Source: JAFAVZ01 sp036009105
GTDB taxonomy: Bacteria; Acidobacteriota; Thermoanaerobaculia; Gp7-AA8
DNA length: 26,059 bases
Assembly: GCA_036009105.1 (NCBI GenBank)
Contig: DASYMJ010000054.1
Span: forward strand, 1-26,059
Direction: 5' to 3'
Positions 13,747 to 21,212 of the stretch are shown here, one piece after another. The number at the start of each line of letters is the position of its first letter. Position 1 is the stretch's first letter. The notes beneath the pieces were generated by a model. It ran no database searches. It saw nothing but the letters and a program-made list of their open reading frames with translations, and was not told the origin of the DNA. A program made the translations under genes and the position numbers.

Positions 13747-13821
13747 GGCGCGCAGACGCCGAACGGATCTCCTGGCAAGCGCCGGGGGATCCTTCACCGT
13801 CTGCGCGGCTCAGGATGACAC
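13735..13821. repeat. TGTCATCCTGAG inverted repeat, copy 1
   Basis: Outer arms GTGTCATCCTGAG (13735-13747) and CTCAGGATGACAC (13809-13821) are exact complements. An inner pair CGCGCAGACG (13749-13758) and CGTCTGCGCG (13798-13807) extends the stem, leaving a centre with GGATCT and GGATCC. The left arm holds the TGA stop of the gph-like gene, and the right arm supplies the ATG of serB. A second copy lies at 18120-18207. The outer motif recalls GTCATCCTGAG intergenic palindromes I associate with acidobacterial and other soil genomes. Confidence 0.9.
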
Positions 13822-14453
13822 GTCTTCTCTACAAGCTCGTCTTCTTCGATGTTGACTCCACGCTCGTCACCATCGAGGGCATCGACGTCCTGGCCGGCGG
13901 CAACGAGGAGATCGCCCGGCTGACCGCGCAGGCGATGAACGGCGAGATCCCGCTCGATCAGGTCTATGCGCGCCGGCTGGAGCTGATCCGCCCCACGCGC
14001 GCGGCCGTGGAGAAGCTCGGCGCGACGTACATCGCCTCGCTGACCGTCGGCGCGTATGACGCCATCCACACCTTGCGCGAGGCCGGCGCGCAGGTGCACC
14101 TCGTCACGGCCGGCATCGCCCAAGCCATCTCGCCGCTGGCCAGGCACCTCGGCATTCCCGACCGCGCGGTGCACGCGGTGCCGCTGCAGTTCGAGAACGG
14201 CCAGTATCGAGACTTCGACCGGCGCTCGTTTCTCGCAAAGCCGGGCGGCAAGGAGCTGGTGGTGCGCGACGTCCGCGCCCGCGCGCACGGCAAGGCGGCA
14301 TTCATCGGCGACGGCGTGAGCGATCTCGAAGCGAAGCCGGCCGTGGACCTCTTCATCGGCTTCGGAGGGGTGGCGCGGCGGGAGCGCGTGCAGCAGAATG
14401 CCGACCTGTATGTGGAGAGGCTGGCCGACGCATTGCCTCACCTGCTGACATGA
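13815..14453 (+). CDS. serB: Phosphoserine phosphatase
   Basis: This 212-residue HAD-IB hydrolase releases serine from phosphoserine, the last step of the phosphorylated serine pathway. Motifs: F-D12-V-D14-S-T-L-V, followed by the substrate-side EGIDVLA with its Glu; a helical cap with MNGEIPLDQVYARRLELI, typical of SerB; motif II H-L-V-T98-A-G; K146 in PGGKELV; and I-G-D166-G-V-S-D170-L-E. The only good ATG is at 13815 within the right arm of the palindromic repeat, with no usable ribosome binding site. The stop overlaps the aminotransferase start (ATGA). Operon context with an aminotransferase and serA supports the assignment. Confidence 0.9.
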   Translation: MTRLLYKLVFFDVDSTLVTIEGIDVLAGGNEEIARLTAQAMNGEIPLDQVYARRLELIRPTRAAVEKLGATYIASLTVGAYDAIHTLREAGAQVHLVTAGIAQAISPLARHLGIPDRAVHAVPLQFENGQYRDFDRRSFLAKPGGKELVVRDVRARAHGKAAFIGDGVSDLEAKPAVDLFIGFGGVARRERVQQNADLYVERLADALPHLLT

Positions 14454-15523
14454 CCGACTGCAAATTCTTCGTCCCCGGCCCCACCTGGGTGCGCCCCGAG
14501 CTGCTGGCCGAGCTCACCCGCCCTATGATCGGCCACCGCACGCCGGAGTTCCGAGAGCTCTTTCACTCCATCCGCATGGATCTCCGCCAGCTCTTCGGCA
14601 CGCGGGGGGACACGTTCGTCGTCACCGCCTCCGGCACCGGCGTGATGCAGGCCGCGCTGGAGAACTGCGTCGCGCGGCGCGTGCTGGTCACGACCTGCGG
14701 CGCCTTCTCGGAGCGCTGGTTCGCCATCGCCCAGTCCCTCGGGTTGGAAGTGGACCGCCTCGACGCCGGCTGGGGCAACGCGGTCGATCCCGAGGCGCTG
14801 GCCGACCATCTCGGCTCGCGGCGCACGCATTACGACGCCGTCACCATCACGCACAACGAGACGTCGACCGGCGTGACGAACGACGTCGCCGCGCTCGCGC
14901 GCGTGGTGCGCGAGGAGTCGCCGGACACGCTCGTCCTCGCCGACGCCGTTTCGTCGCTGGCCGGCATCCCGGTCGCGTTCGACGAGTGGAACCTCGACGT
15001 CTGCCTGGCCAGCGTGCAGAAAGGCGTCGCCCTGCCGCCGGGCATCACCGTGGCGGCGGTCTCGCCCGCGGCGCTGGAGCGGGCGAAGAAGCATCCCTAC
15101 CGCGGCACCTACTTTGATTTTCTCTCCTACAAATCCAAGGCGGACGAGGACAGCGTGCCGTCCACGCCATCCATCCCGCACGTCTACGCGCTGGCCGCGC
15201 AGCTGGGACACATCCTGCGCGAGGAGACGCTGCCCGTCCGCTTCGCGCGCCACCTCGCCATGCGCGACCTGACCATCGCCCGCACCGCGAGCTACGCCAA
15301 GGTCGCGGGCGATCCCGCGCATGCCTCCCCGACCGTGACCGCGCTCCGGCCGGCCAAGTCGCCGGAAGCGATCCGCGGCGAGATGAAGAAGCGCGGCTTC
15401 ACCCTCGGCGGTGGCTATGGCGAGTGGAAGGAGACGACGTTCCGCATCGGCCACATGGGAGACATCCCGCTGGAAGCCCTCGCCGCGATGCTCGACGTGC
15501 TCGATGAGGTGGCGGGCGCATGA
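14450..15523 (+). CDS. Class-V aminotransferase, probable phosphoserine aminotransferase
   Basis: This 357-residue PLP enzyme of the alanine/serine-glyoxylate aminotransferase group starts F-F-V-P-G-P-T-W-V-R-P. It has GHRTPEF near residues 25-31, the small-domain loop TASGTGVMQAALEN, D-A-V-S-S-L-A-G-I-P, and the PLP-binding K191 in ASVQKGVALPPG. The C-terminal TFRIGHMGD fits the family. It is not the canonical SerC sequence. Because it lies between serB and serA with 4-bp overlaps on both sides, it most likely converts 3-phosphohydroxypyruvate to phosphoserine, as class-V enzymes do in some archaea and bacteria. A true alanine-glyoxylate role cannot be excluded. Confidence 0.85.
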   Translation: MTDCKFFVPGPTWVRPELLAELTRPMIGHRTPEFRELFHSIRMDLRQLFGTRGDTFVVTASGTGVMQAALENCVARRVLVTTCGAFSERWFAIAQSLGLEVDRLDAGWGNAVDPEALADHLGSRRTHYDAVTITHNETSTGVTNDVAALARVVREESPDTLVLADAVSSLAGIPVAFDEWNLDVCLASVQKGVALPPGITVAAVSPAALERAKKHPYRGTYFDFLSYKSKADEDSVPSTPSIPHVYALAAQLGHILREETLPVRFARHLAMRDLTIARTASYAKVAGDPAHASPTVTALRPAKSPEAIRGEMKKRGFTLGGGYGEWKETTFRIGHMGDIPLEALAAMLDVLDEVAGA

Positions 15524-17103
15524 AGCAGCGCGTCCTCGTCACCGACTCCATCGCCGACTCCGGCCTGGAGATCCTTCGCGCCGCCGATGACCTCGAGCTC
15601 GACTACCGCCCCGGCCTGAAAGGCGAAGAGCTGCTGGGAGCCGTGCGCGAGTCGGACGCGCTGATCACGCGCAGCGGCACGGCGGTCACCGAAGAGCTGG
15701 TGAATGCCGGCAAGCGGCTGCGCATCATCGGGCGGGCGGGCGTGGGGCTGGACAACGTCGACGTCGACGCCTGCACGCGGCGCGGCATCCTGGTGATCAA
15801 CGCCCCGACGGCGAACATCATGTCCGCCACCGAGCACACCATGGCCATGCTGCTCGCGCTCTGCCGGAACATCCCCGAGGCTCATGCGAGCGTGAAGCGC
15901 GGGGAGTGGGTGCGGTCGAAGTTCATGGGGATGGAGCTGCACGAGAAGACGCTGGGCATCATCGGCCTGGGGCGGATCGGCACGCGCATCGCCGTCCGGG
16001 CCCGCGCCTTCGGCATGCGCGTCATCGCCTACGACCCGTTCATCTCGCCCACGGTCGGCGAGAAGGTCAACGCGGAGCTGGTGCCGCTGGACACGCTGCT
16101 TACGCAGGCGGACGTGATCACCGTGCACACGCCGCTCACGGACCAGACGCGCGGCATGATCACCGCCGCCGAATTCGCGAAGATGAAGGACGGCGTCGTG
16201 GTGCTGAACATCGCCCGCGGCGGGATCTACGAGGAGCAGGCGCTGGCCGACGCGCTGGAGAGCGGCAAGGTCGGCGGCGCCGCGATCGACGTCTACGTGG
16301 ACGAGCCGCCGGGCAAGGACCATCCGCTGGTCAAGGCGAAGAACATCATCCTCTCGCCCCACATCGGCGCGAACACGATCGAGGCGCAGGACCGGGTGGC
16401 GGTGACCACCTCGGAGATGGTGATCCAGGCGCTGCGCGGCTCGATCTTCGTCTCCGCGGTGAACCTCCCCTTCGAAGGGCTCTCCGACGCCGACGCCGCG
16501 CCGCTGATCAATCTCGCCGAGAAGCTCGGCCACTTCGCCGCGCAGCTCATGAACGGCCCGGTAACGCGCGCCGCCATCGAGCTGTGGGGCATCGAGGAGC
16601 GGCTGACCAAGATCCTCTCCGTGGCCGCGCTCAAGGGCCTGCTCACGCCGAGCATGGCGGAGTCGATCAACTTCGTGAATGCCGAGCAGGTGGCGCAGCA
16701 GCGCGGCATCGCGGTCGGCGCGAGCGCCTACCCGACGCCGATCGACTACAACAACCTCATCACCTTCCGCGCCTCCGGCGGGCGGGAGGAGATCTGCGTC
16801 TCCGGCACCCTCTTCAGCGAGAAGAACCAGCGCATCGTCTCGGTGAACAACTTCCGGGTGGAGTTCAACCCGGAAGGCTACCTCGTCTACATCATCAACA
16901 AGGACGTCCCCGGCGTGGTCGGCAAGGTCGGCACGATCCTCGGCGAGCGCGAGATCAATATCGCGGAGTACAACCTGGCCCGGCGCGGCAGCGGCGGCAA
17001 GGCCATGGCCATCATCACCGTCGACTCGCCGCTGGACGCGGACACGATGCAGGTGCTGCGCTTCTTCAACGCGATCGAAGAAGTGCGGCAAGTGCGCCTT
17101 TAG
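15520..17103 (+). CDS. serA: D-3-phosphoglycerate dehydrogenase
   Basis: This 527-residue enzyme oxidises 3-phosphoglycerate, the entry step to serine. The substrate domain is split around the NAD-binding domain. G149-L-G-R-I-G154 is the dinucleotide loop, R233 lies in NIARGG, a Glu in DVYVDEPP and H281 in SPHIGAN; these are the catalytic Arg/Glu/His of D-isomer-specific 2-hydroxyacid dehydrogenases. Residues about 320-440 form the intervening (ASB-like) domain of long SerA proteins. About 452-527 is an ACT domain (KDVPGVVGKVGTILGEREIN), suggesting allosteric feedback, probably by serine. The length equals that of long-type SerA from Mycobacterium and Bacillus. The start overlaps the aminotransferase stop. 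Confidence 0.95.
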   Translation: MKQRVLVTDSIADSGLEILRAADDLELDYRPGLKGEELLGAVRESDALITRSGTAVTEELVNAGKRLRIIGRAGVGLDNVDVDACTRRGILVINAPTANIMSATEHTMAMLLALCRNIPEAHASVKRGEWVRSKFMGMELHEKTLGIIGLGRIGTRIAVRARAFGMRVIAYDPFISPTVGEKVNAELVPLDTLLTQADVITVHTPLTDQTRGMITAAEFAKMKDGVVVLNIARGGIYEEQALADALESGKVGGAAIDVYVDEPPGKDHPLVKAKNIILSPHIGANTIEAQDRVAVTTSEMVIQALRGSIFVSAVNLPFEGLSDADAAPLINLAEKLGHFAAQLMNGPVTRAAIELWGIEERLTKILSVAALKGLLTPSMAESINFVNAEQVAQQRGIAVGASAYPTPIDYNNLITFRASGGREEICVSGTLFSEKNQRIVSVNNFRVEFNPEGYLVYIINKDVPGVVGKVGTILGEREINIAEYNLARRGSGGKAMAIITVDSPLDADTMQVLRFFNAIEEVRQVRL

Positions 17104-17115
17104 CCGACACGCGTT

Positions 17116-17121
17116 TACAAT
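17116..17121 (+). promoter_or_regulatory. Candidate -10 box before the aldo/keto reductase
   Basis: TACAAT lies 12 nt before the ATG at 17134, in the 30-bp gap after serA. There is no ribosome binding site and no clear -35. The same hexamer occurs at 21151-21156 upstream of the OPT gene. Confidence 0.3.
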
Positions 17122-17133
17122 CCGATCCGAAGC

Positions 17134-18120
17134 ATGCAACTGCGCGAGCTCGGTTCCACCGGCATCAAGGTCAGCGAGATCGGTTTCGGCGCGTGGGCCA
17201 TCGGCGGGCCGGCCGAGGCGTCCGGAGTGCCGTTCGGCTGGGGCCGCACCAATGACGACGACTCGCTCGCCGCCATCCGCCGGGCCCGCGATCTCGGCGT
17301 CACCTTCTTCGACACGGCGGACTCGTATGGCTTCGGCCGCAGCGAGTCGCTCCTCGGCATCGTGCTGTCGCGCAAGCGGCAGGACATGGTGATCGCGACC
17401 AAGGTGGGCGTGGTCCGCGGCATGGGCGGCGGCCTGCAGAAGGACTTCTCCAAGGAGCACATCTTCCACGCCTGCGACGCCTCGCTGCGTCGCCTGCGCA
17501 CCGACTACATCGACGTCTATCAGCTGCACAACCCGACTCTCGACGACCTCCGCCGCGAGGACGCCCAGGAGGCGATGGACCGGCTGCAGGAGCTGGGGAA
17601 GATCCGCTACTGGGGCGTCTCCATCACCACGCCGGAGGAGGGGGTGGAGATCGTGCGCCGGGGCTGGGGCTATACGTTGCAGGTGCTCTACAACCTGCTC
17701 AACCAGGCGCCGGAGAAGGAGCTCTTCCCCCTGGCGAAGGAGAAAGGCTACGGGATCATCGCCCGGGTGCCGCTGGCCTCCGGCCTCCTCACCGGCAAGT
17801 TCCGCCAGGACACGGTCTTCGCGCAGGACGACATCCGCCAGAACTTCCTCACCCCGAAGCGGCTGGAGGAAGCCATCGCGCGAGTGGACGAGGCGAAGGC
17901 GATCATCGGCGGCGCCACGCGCAGCCTGGCCGAGGGGGCGCTGCGCTTCGTGCTTTCCCACGATGCGGTCTCGACCGTGATCCCCGGCGCGAAGAACGCC
18001 CGGCAGGTGGAGCTGAACGCGGCCGCGGTGGAGGCGCGCCTGCCCGCGGACGTGGTGGAGAAGCTGCGGGCGCGGCTGGGCGACTACAACCTGTACCAGA
18101 GACACGGCATCCGCATTTAG
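17134..18120 (+). CDS. Aldo/keto reductase
   Basis: This 328-residue TIM-barrel NADPH-dependent oxidoreductase has the full catalytic tetrad: D60 (FFDTAD), Y65 (SYGFG), K90 (IATKVG) and H132 (YQLHNP). N- and C-terminal signatures are ELGSTGIKVSEIGFG and the cofactor region S-T-V-I-P-G-A-K-N-A-R-Q. It belongs to the general AKR11/12-like or YajO/YdjG-like bacterial group; the substrate cannot be told. It starts 30 bp after serA, so readthrough from the serine genes is possible, although a -10-like box sits in the gap. The stop codon touches the second TGTCATCCTGAG palindrome. Confidence 0.92.
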   Translation: MQLRELGSTGIKVSEIGFGAWAIGGPAEASGVPFGWGRTNDDDSLAAIRRARDLGVTFFDTADSYGFGRSESLLGIVLSRKRQDMVIATKVGVVRGMGGGLQKDFSKEHIFHACDASLRRLRTDYIDVYQLHNPTLDDLRREDAQEAMDRLQELGKIRYWGVSITTPEEGVEIVRRGWGYTLQVLYNLLNQAPEKELFPLAKEKGYGIIARVPLASGLLTGKFRQDTVFAQDDIRQNFLTPKRLEEAIARVDEAKAIIGGATRSLAEGALRFVLSHDAVSTVIPGAKNARQVELNAAAVEARLPADVVEKLRARLGDYNLYQRHGIRI

Positions 18121-18207
18121 TGTCATCCTGAGGCGCGAAGACGCCGAATGGATCTCCCGGCAAGCACGAGGGGATCCTTCGCCGTCTGCGCGGCTTCAGG
18201 ATGACAC
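18120..18207. repeat. TGTCATCCTGAG inverted repeat, copy 2
   Basis: This has the same layout as copy 1 at 13735-13821: outer arm GTGTCATCCTGA at 18120-18131, closing arm TCAGGATGACAC ending at 18207, an internal AGGCGCGAAGACGCCGAA and CCGTCTGCGCGGC, and a GGATCT/GGATCC centre. It differs by scattered substitutions and one added T in the right arm. Its first base is the last base of the aldo/keto reductase stop. A partial half-copy (TTGTCATCCTCAGCGG) is visible near 21073. Confidence 0.88.
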
Positions 18208-18253
18208 CTGAAAGCGGGATGAGCCGGCCCCTCTGCAACGTTCTCACTCCGAC

Positions 18254-21031
18254 ATGCCTGCACGCACCATCACCATCCGCGGCGCGCGGACGAACAATCT
18301 CAAGAACGTCACGGTCGAGATTCCCCAGCGGCAGTTGACCGTGGTCACCGGGCCATCGGGCTCCGGGAAGTCGTCGCTGGCGTTCAACACCCTCTATGCG
18401 GAGGGGCAACGGCGGTTCGTCGAGTCGATGTCGACCTATGTGCGGCAGTTCCTGGAGCGGATCGACCGGCCGGACGTGGACGAGATCGAAGGCATCCTCC
18501 CCGCGATCTCCATCGAACAGAAGAACTCGGTGAAGAACGCCCGCTCCACGGTCGCGACCGCCACCGAGCTGGCGGATCACATCCGCCTCTTCATGACCTA
18601 CTGCGGCGAGACCTGGTGCCCCGACTGCGCGGTGAAGGTGCGGCGGGAGACGCCGGAGTCGATCACGGCGGAGATCGCCTCCACGCTGATGGGCAGGCGG
18701 CTGATCGTCCTCGCCCCGGTCTTCTTCAACGAAGAGACGCGCGGCATCGTGCTCGAACAGCTGATCAAGGCCGGCTACTTCCGGGCCTGGATCAACCACG
18801 AAGTGGTCGACCTGAAGGAGCACGACACCGCCGGCTTCACCTCCCTGGAGCTGGTCATCACCCGGTTGCGCGTCGATGCCGAGCGGCTCTCTCAGATCAC
18901 CGAGGCGATCGAGCAGGCGTTCGAGATCTCGAAAGGGAACGTGAACCTGCTCGAAGAATCCGAAAATGGCTGGATCAGCCACCGCTTCACCTCCCGCTTC
19001 TCCTGCAACCGCTGCGGCAACGAGTTTCCCGATCCGACGCCGCACCTCTTCTCCTTCAACTCCCCCCTCGGCGCCTGCACGAACTGCCAGGGCTACGGGC
19101 GGATCATCGGCATCGACCTCGACAAGGTCATCCCCAACCGCGACCTGCGCCTCGATGAGCAGCCGATCGCGCCGTGGAACTCGGCCGGCTACGAGGACTG
19201 CTACGAAGACCTGGAGAAGGCGGCGAAAAAGTACAACCTGCCGCTCGACGTGCCGATCAAGGACCTCACCCCCGCGCAGTGGGAGCTCCTCCACGACGGG
19301 CGCAGCAAGTGGTACGGCATCAAGGGCTTCTTCGAGTGGCTGGAGACGAAGAAGTACAAGATCCACGTGCGGGTGAAGCTGGCCAAGTACCGCAGCTACG
19401 AGCCCTGCCCGCAATGCCACGGCTCGCGCCTCAAGCTTGCCGCCACGAACGTGAAGTTCCGGGACCTGGCCATCAGCGACCTCTTCGCCATGAACGTCCG
19501 GACGGCGCGCCGCTTCTGGGAGCTGCTGCCGATGTCGAAGTCGGAAGAGGCGCTGGCCGGCCACCTGCGCCGGGAGATCGTGAACCGCCTCGTCTATCTC
19601 GATGAGGTGGGCCTCTCCTACCTGACCCTGGACCGCCAGACGCGCACCCTCTCCGGCGGCGAGTCGCAGCGCATCAACCTCGCCGCGGCCCTGGGCAGCT
19701 CGCTGACGGAGACGATGTACGTCATCGACGAGCCGACCGTCGGCCTTCACGCGCGGGACAGCGAGCGCCTCCTCGCCGTGTTGCGCCGGCTGAAGAACGC
19801 GGGCAACACGGTGATCGTGGTGGAGCACGACCCCACCATCATCGGCGGCGCGGACTGGACGGTGGAGATGGGGCCGGGCGCGGGCGAGTTCGGAGGCGAG
19901 GTGCTGTACGCCGGGCCTTCCAGGGGCGAGCTGGTCATCCCGCCCATCGCGCGTCCGGCGGTCGAGCCGGGCGACGGGGCGGGGGCGATCCGCATCCGCG
20001 GCGCGCGGGAGCACAACCTCAGGAACGTGGAGGTGGAGATCCCGCTGGGCAGGCTGGTCGCGGTGACCGGCGTCTCCGGCTCCGGCAAGTCGACGCTCAT
20101 CCGCAACTGCCTCTTCAATCGATACCAGCGCGACCGCGGCGTGACCGGCCTGGAGACCGGCTCAGCGATCCTGGAAGGAACGGACAGGATCTCCGACATG
20201 CAGTTCGTCGATCAGTCGCCCATCGGCCGCTCCACGCGCTCCAATCCGGCCACGTACACCAAGGCGTGGGACGAGATCCGCAAGCTGCTCGCCGACACCA
20301 CTGGGGCGAAGCTGAACGGCATCACGGCCGGCATGTTCTCCTTCAACACCGCGGGCGGCCGCTGCGAGGCCTGCGAAGGGGCCGGCACGGTGAAGATCGA
20401 CATGCAGTTCCTGGCGGACGTGGAAGTGGTGTGCGAGAAGTGCGGCGGCAAGCGCTTCGGCGAGCAGGTGATGAAGGTGATGTACAAGGGGAAGGACGTG
20501 AACCAGATCCTTGCCCTGACCGTGGACGAGGCGATGAAGTTCTTCGTCGACCGGCGCGCCGTCCTCAAGCGCCTCTCCGCCCTGCGCGACGTCGGCCTCG
20601 GCTACCTCCGCCTCGGCCAGTCGACCGACTCGCTCTCCGGCGGCGAGGCTCAGCGCCTCAAGCTCGCCTCCTTCCTGGCCGAGAACGCGAAGGGAGAGCA
20701 GGGCCGCCTCTTCCTCTTCGACGAGCCGACCACCGGTCTGCACTGGACGGACGTGGGCCAGCTGATCAAGACCTTCCGGGACCTGATCGAACGCGGCAAC
20801 TCGGTCCTGGTGATCGAGCACAACACGCAGCTGATCGAAGCCGCCGATTATGTGATCGATCTCGGCCCCGAGGGGGGGGATGGGGGCGGGGAGGTGGTGG
20901 CGGTGGGGACGCCGGAGGAGATCGCGGCGAATCCGCGCTCCATCACCGGGCGGTACCTGGCGGCAGCAGGCGATCGGCGATCGGCGATCAGCGATCGGGA
21001 GAACCGGCAACCGCCGCGTACCGCGGCCTGA
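18254..21031 (+). CDS. uvrA: UvrA excinuclease subunit, divergent type
   Basis: This 925-residue tandem-ABC DNA damage-recognition ATPase acts with UvrB and UvrC in nucleotide excision repair. Walker A motifs are G33-PSGSGKS and, later, GVSGSGKST. Signatures are LSGGESQRINLA and LSGGEAQRLKLA, each followed by DEPTVGLH or DEPTTGLH. Zinc modules read C-N-R-C...C-T-N-C, C-P-Q-C and C-E-A-C...C-E-K-C. The UvrB-binding region between the first Walker A and the first zinc module is present. Many near-invariant stretches differ from the usual protein (QSPIGRSTRSNPATYTKAWD instead of the usual TPRSNPATYTG form), so this may be a distinct lineage or second paralogue. Residues 906-925 are encoded by the GCGATC repeat. 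No clear ribosome binding site precedes the ATG. Confidence 0.9.
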   Translation: MPARTITIRGARTNNLKNVTVEIPQRQLTVVTGPSGSGKSSLAFNTLYAEGQRRFVESMSTYVRQFLERIDRPDVDEIEGILPAISIEQKNSVKNARSTVATATELADHIRLFMTYCGETWCPDCAVKVRRETPESITAEIASTLMGRRLIVLAPVFFNEETRGIVLEQLIKAGYFRAWINHEVVDLKEHDTAGFTSLELVITRLRVDAERLSQITEAIEQAFEISKGNVNLLEESENGWISHRFTSRFSCNRCGNEFPDPTPHLFSFNSPLGACTNCQGYGRIIGIDLDKVIPNRDLRLDEQPIAPWNSAGYEDCYEDLEKAAKKYNLPLDVPIKDLTPAQWELLHDGRSKWYGIKGFFEWLETKKYKIHVRVKLAKYRSYEPCPQCHGSRLKLAATNVKFRDLAISDLFAMNVRTARRFWELLPMSKSEEALAGHLRREIVNRLVYLDEVGLSYLTLDRQTRTLSGGESQRINLAAALGSSLTETMYVIDEPTVGLHARDSERLLAVLRRLKNAGNTVIVVEHDPTIIGGADWTVEMGPGAGEFGGEVLYAGPSRGELVIPPIARPAVEPGDGAGAIRIRGAREHNLRNVEVEIPLGRLVAVTGVSGSGKSTLIRNCLFNRYQRDRGVTGLETGSAILEGTDRISDMQFVDQSPIGRSTRSNPATYTKAWDEIRKLLADTTGAKLNGITAGMFSFNTAGGRCEACEGAGTVKIDMQFLADVEVVCEKCGGKRFGEQVMKVMYKGKDVNQILALTVDEAMKFFVDRRAVLKRLSALRDVGLGYLRLGQSTDSLSGGEAQRLKLASFLAENAKGEQGRLFLFDEPTTGLHWTDVGQLIKTFRDLIERGNSVLVIEHNTQLIEAADYVIDLGPEGGDGGGEVVAVGTPEEIAANPRSITGRYLAAAGDRRSAISDRENRQPPRTAA

Positions 21032-21058
21032 TCGCCGATCGCTGATTGCCTGATCGCC
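20969..21058. repeat. GCGATC-word inverted repeat, copy 3, inside the uvrA 3' end
   Basis: The left arm (GGCGATCGGCGATCGGCGAT and on) begins exactly at codon 906 of uvrA. The centre (GGGAGAACCGGCAACCGCCG) resembles copy 2, and the right arm (21027-21058) is made of CTGATCGCC words. The uvrA stop TGA (21029-21031) lies in the right arm, so most of the element is translated. Confidence 0.88.
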
Positions 21059-21212
21059 AACAGGCGACACCTTGTCATCCTCAGCGGGCAGTTCGCCACG
21101 CCCCCTCGCCACTCGCCCCACCCTGTTCGCGGGCCGCGGACACATCGGCCTACAATGGCGCACCCAATGCATGCGCCGGCTTCAAGAGCAGGCACGGCGA
21201 GGAGAGAACTGC

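Noticed and set aside
15415..18126. Long minus-strand open frame opposite serA and the aldo/keto reductase
   Set aside because: Composition is low-complexity (D/R/H/V/L), there are no motifs, and the plus strand encodes two enzymes with intact catalytic residues.
21059..21212. Possible riboswitch or small RNA before the OPT gene
   Set aside because: Apart from the end of the GCGATC repeat, a half-copy of the TGTCATCCT palindrome, a TACAAT hexamer and the ribosome binding site, I see no conserved aptamer motif or stable fold.
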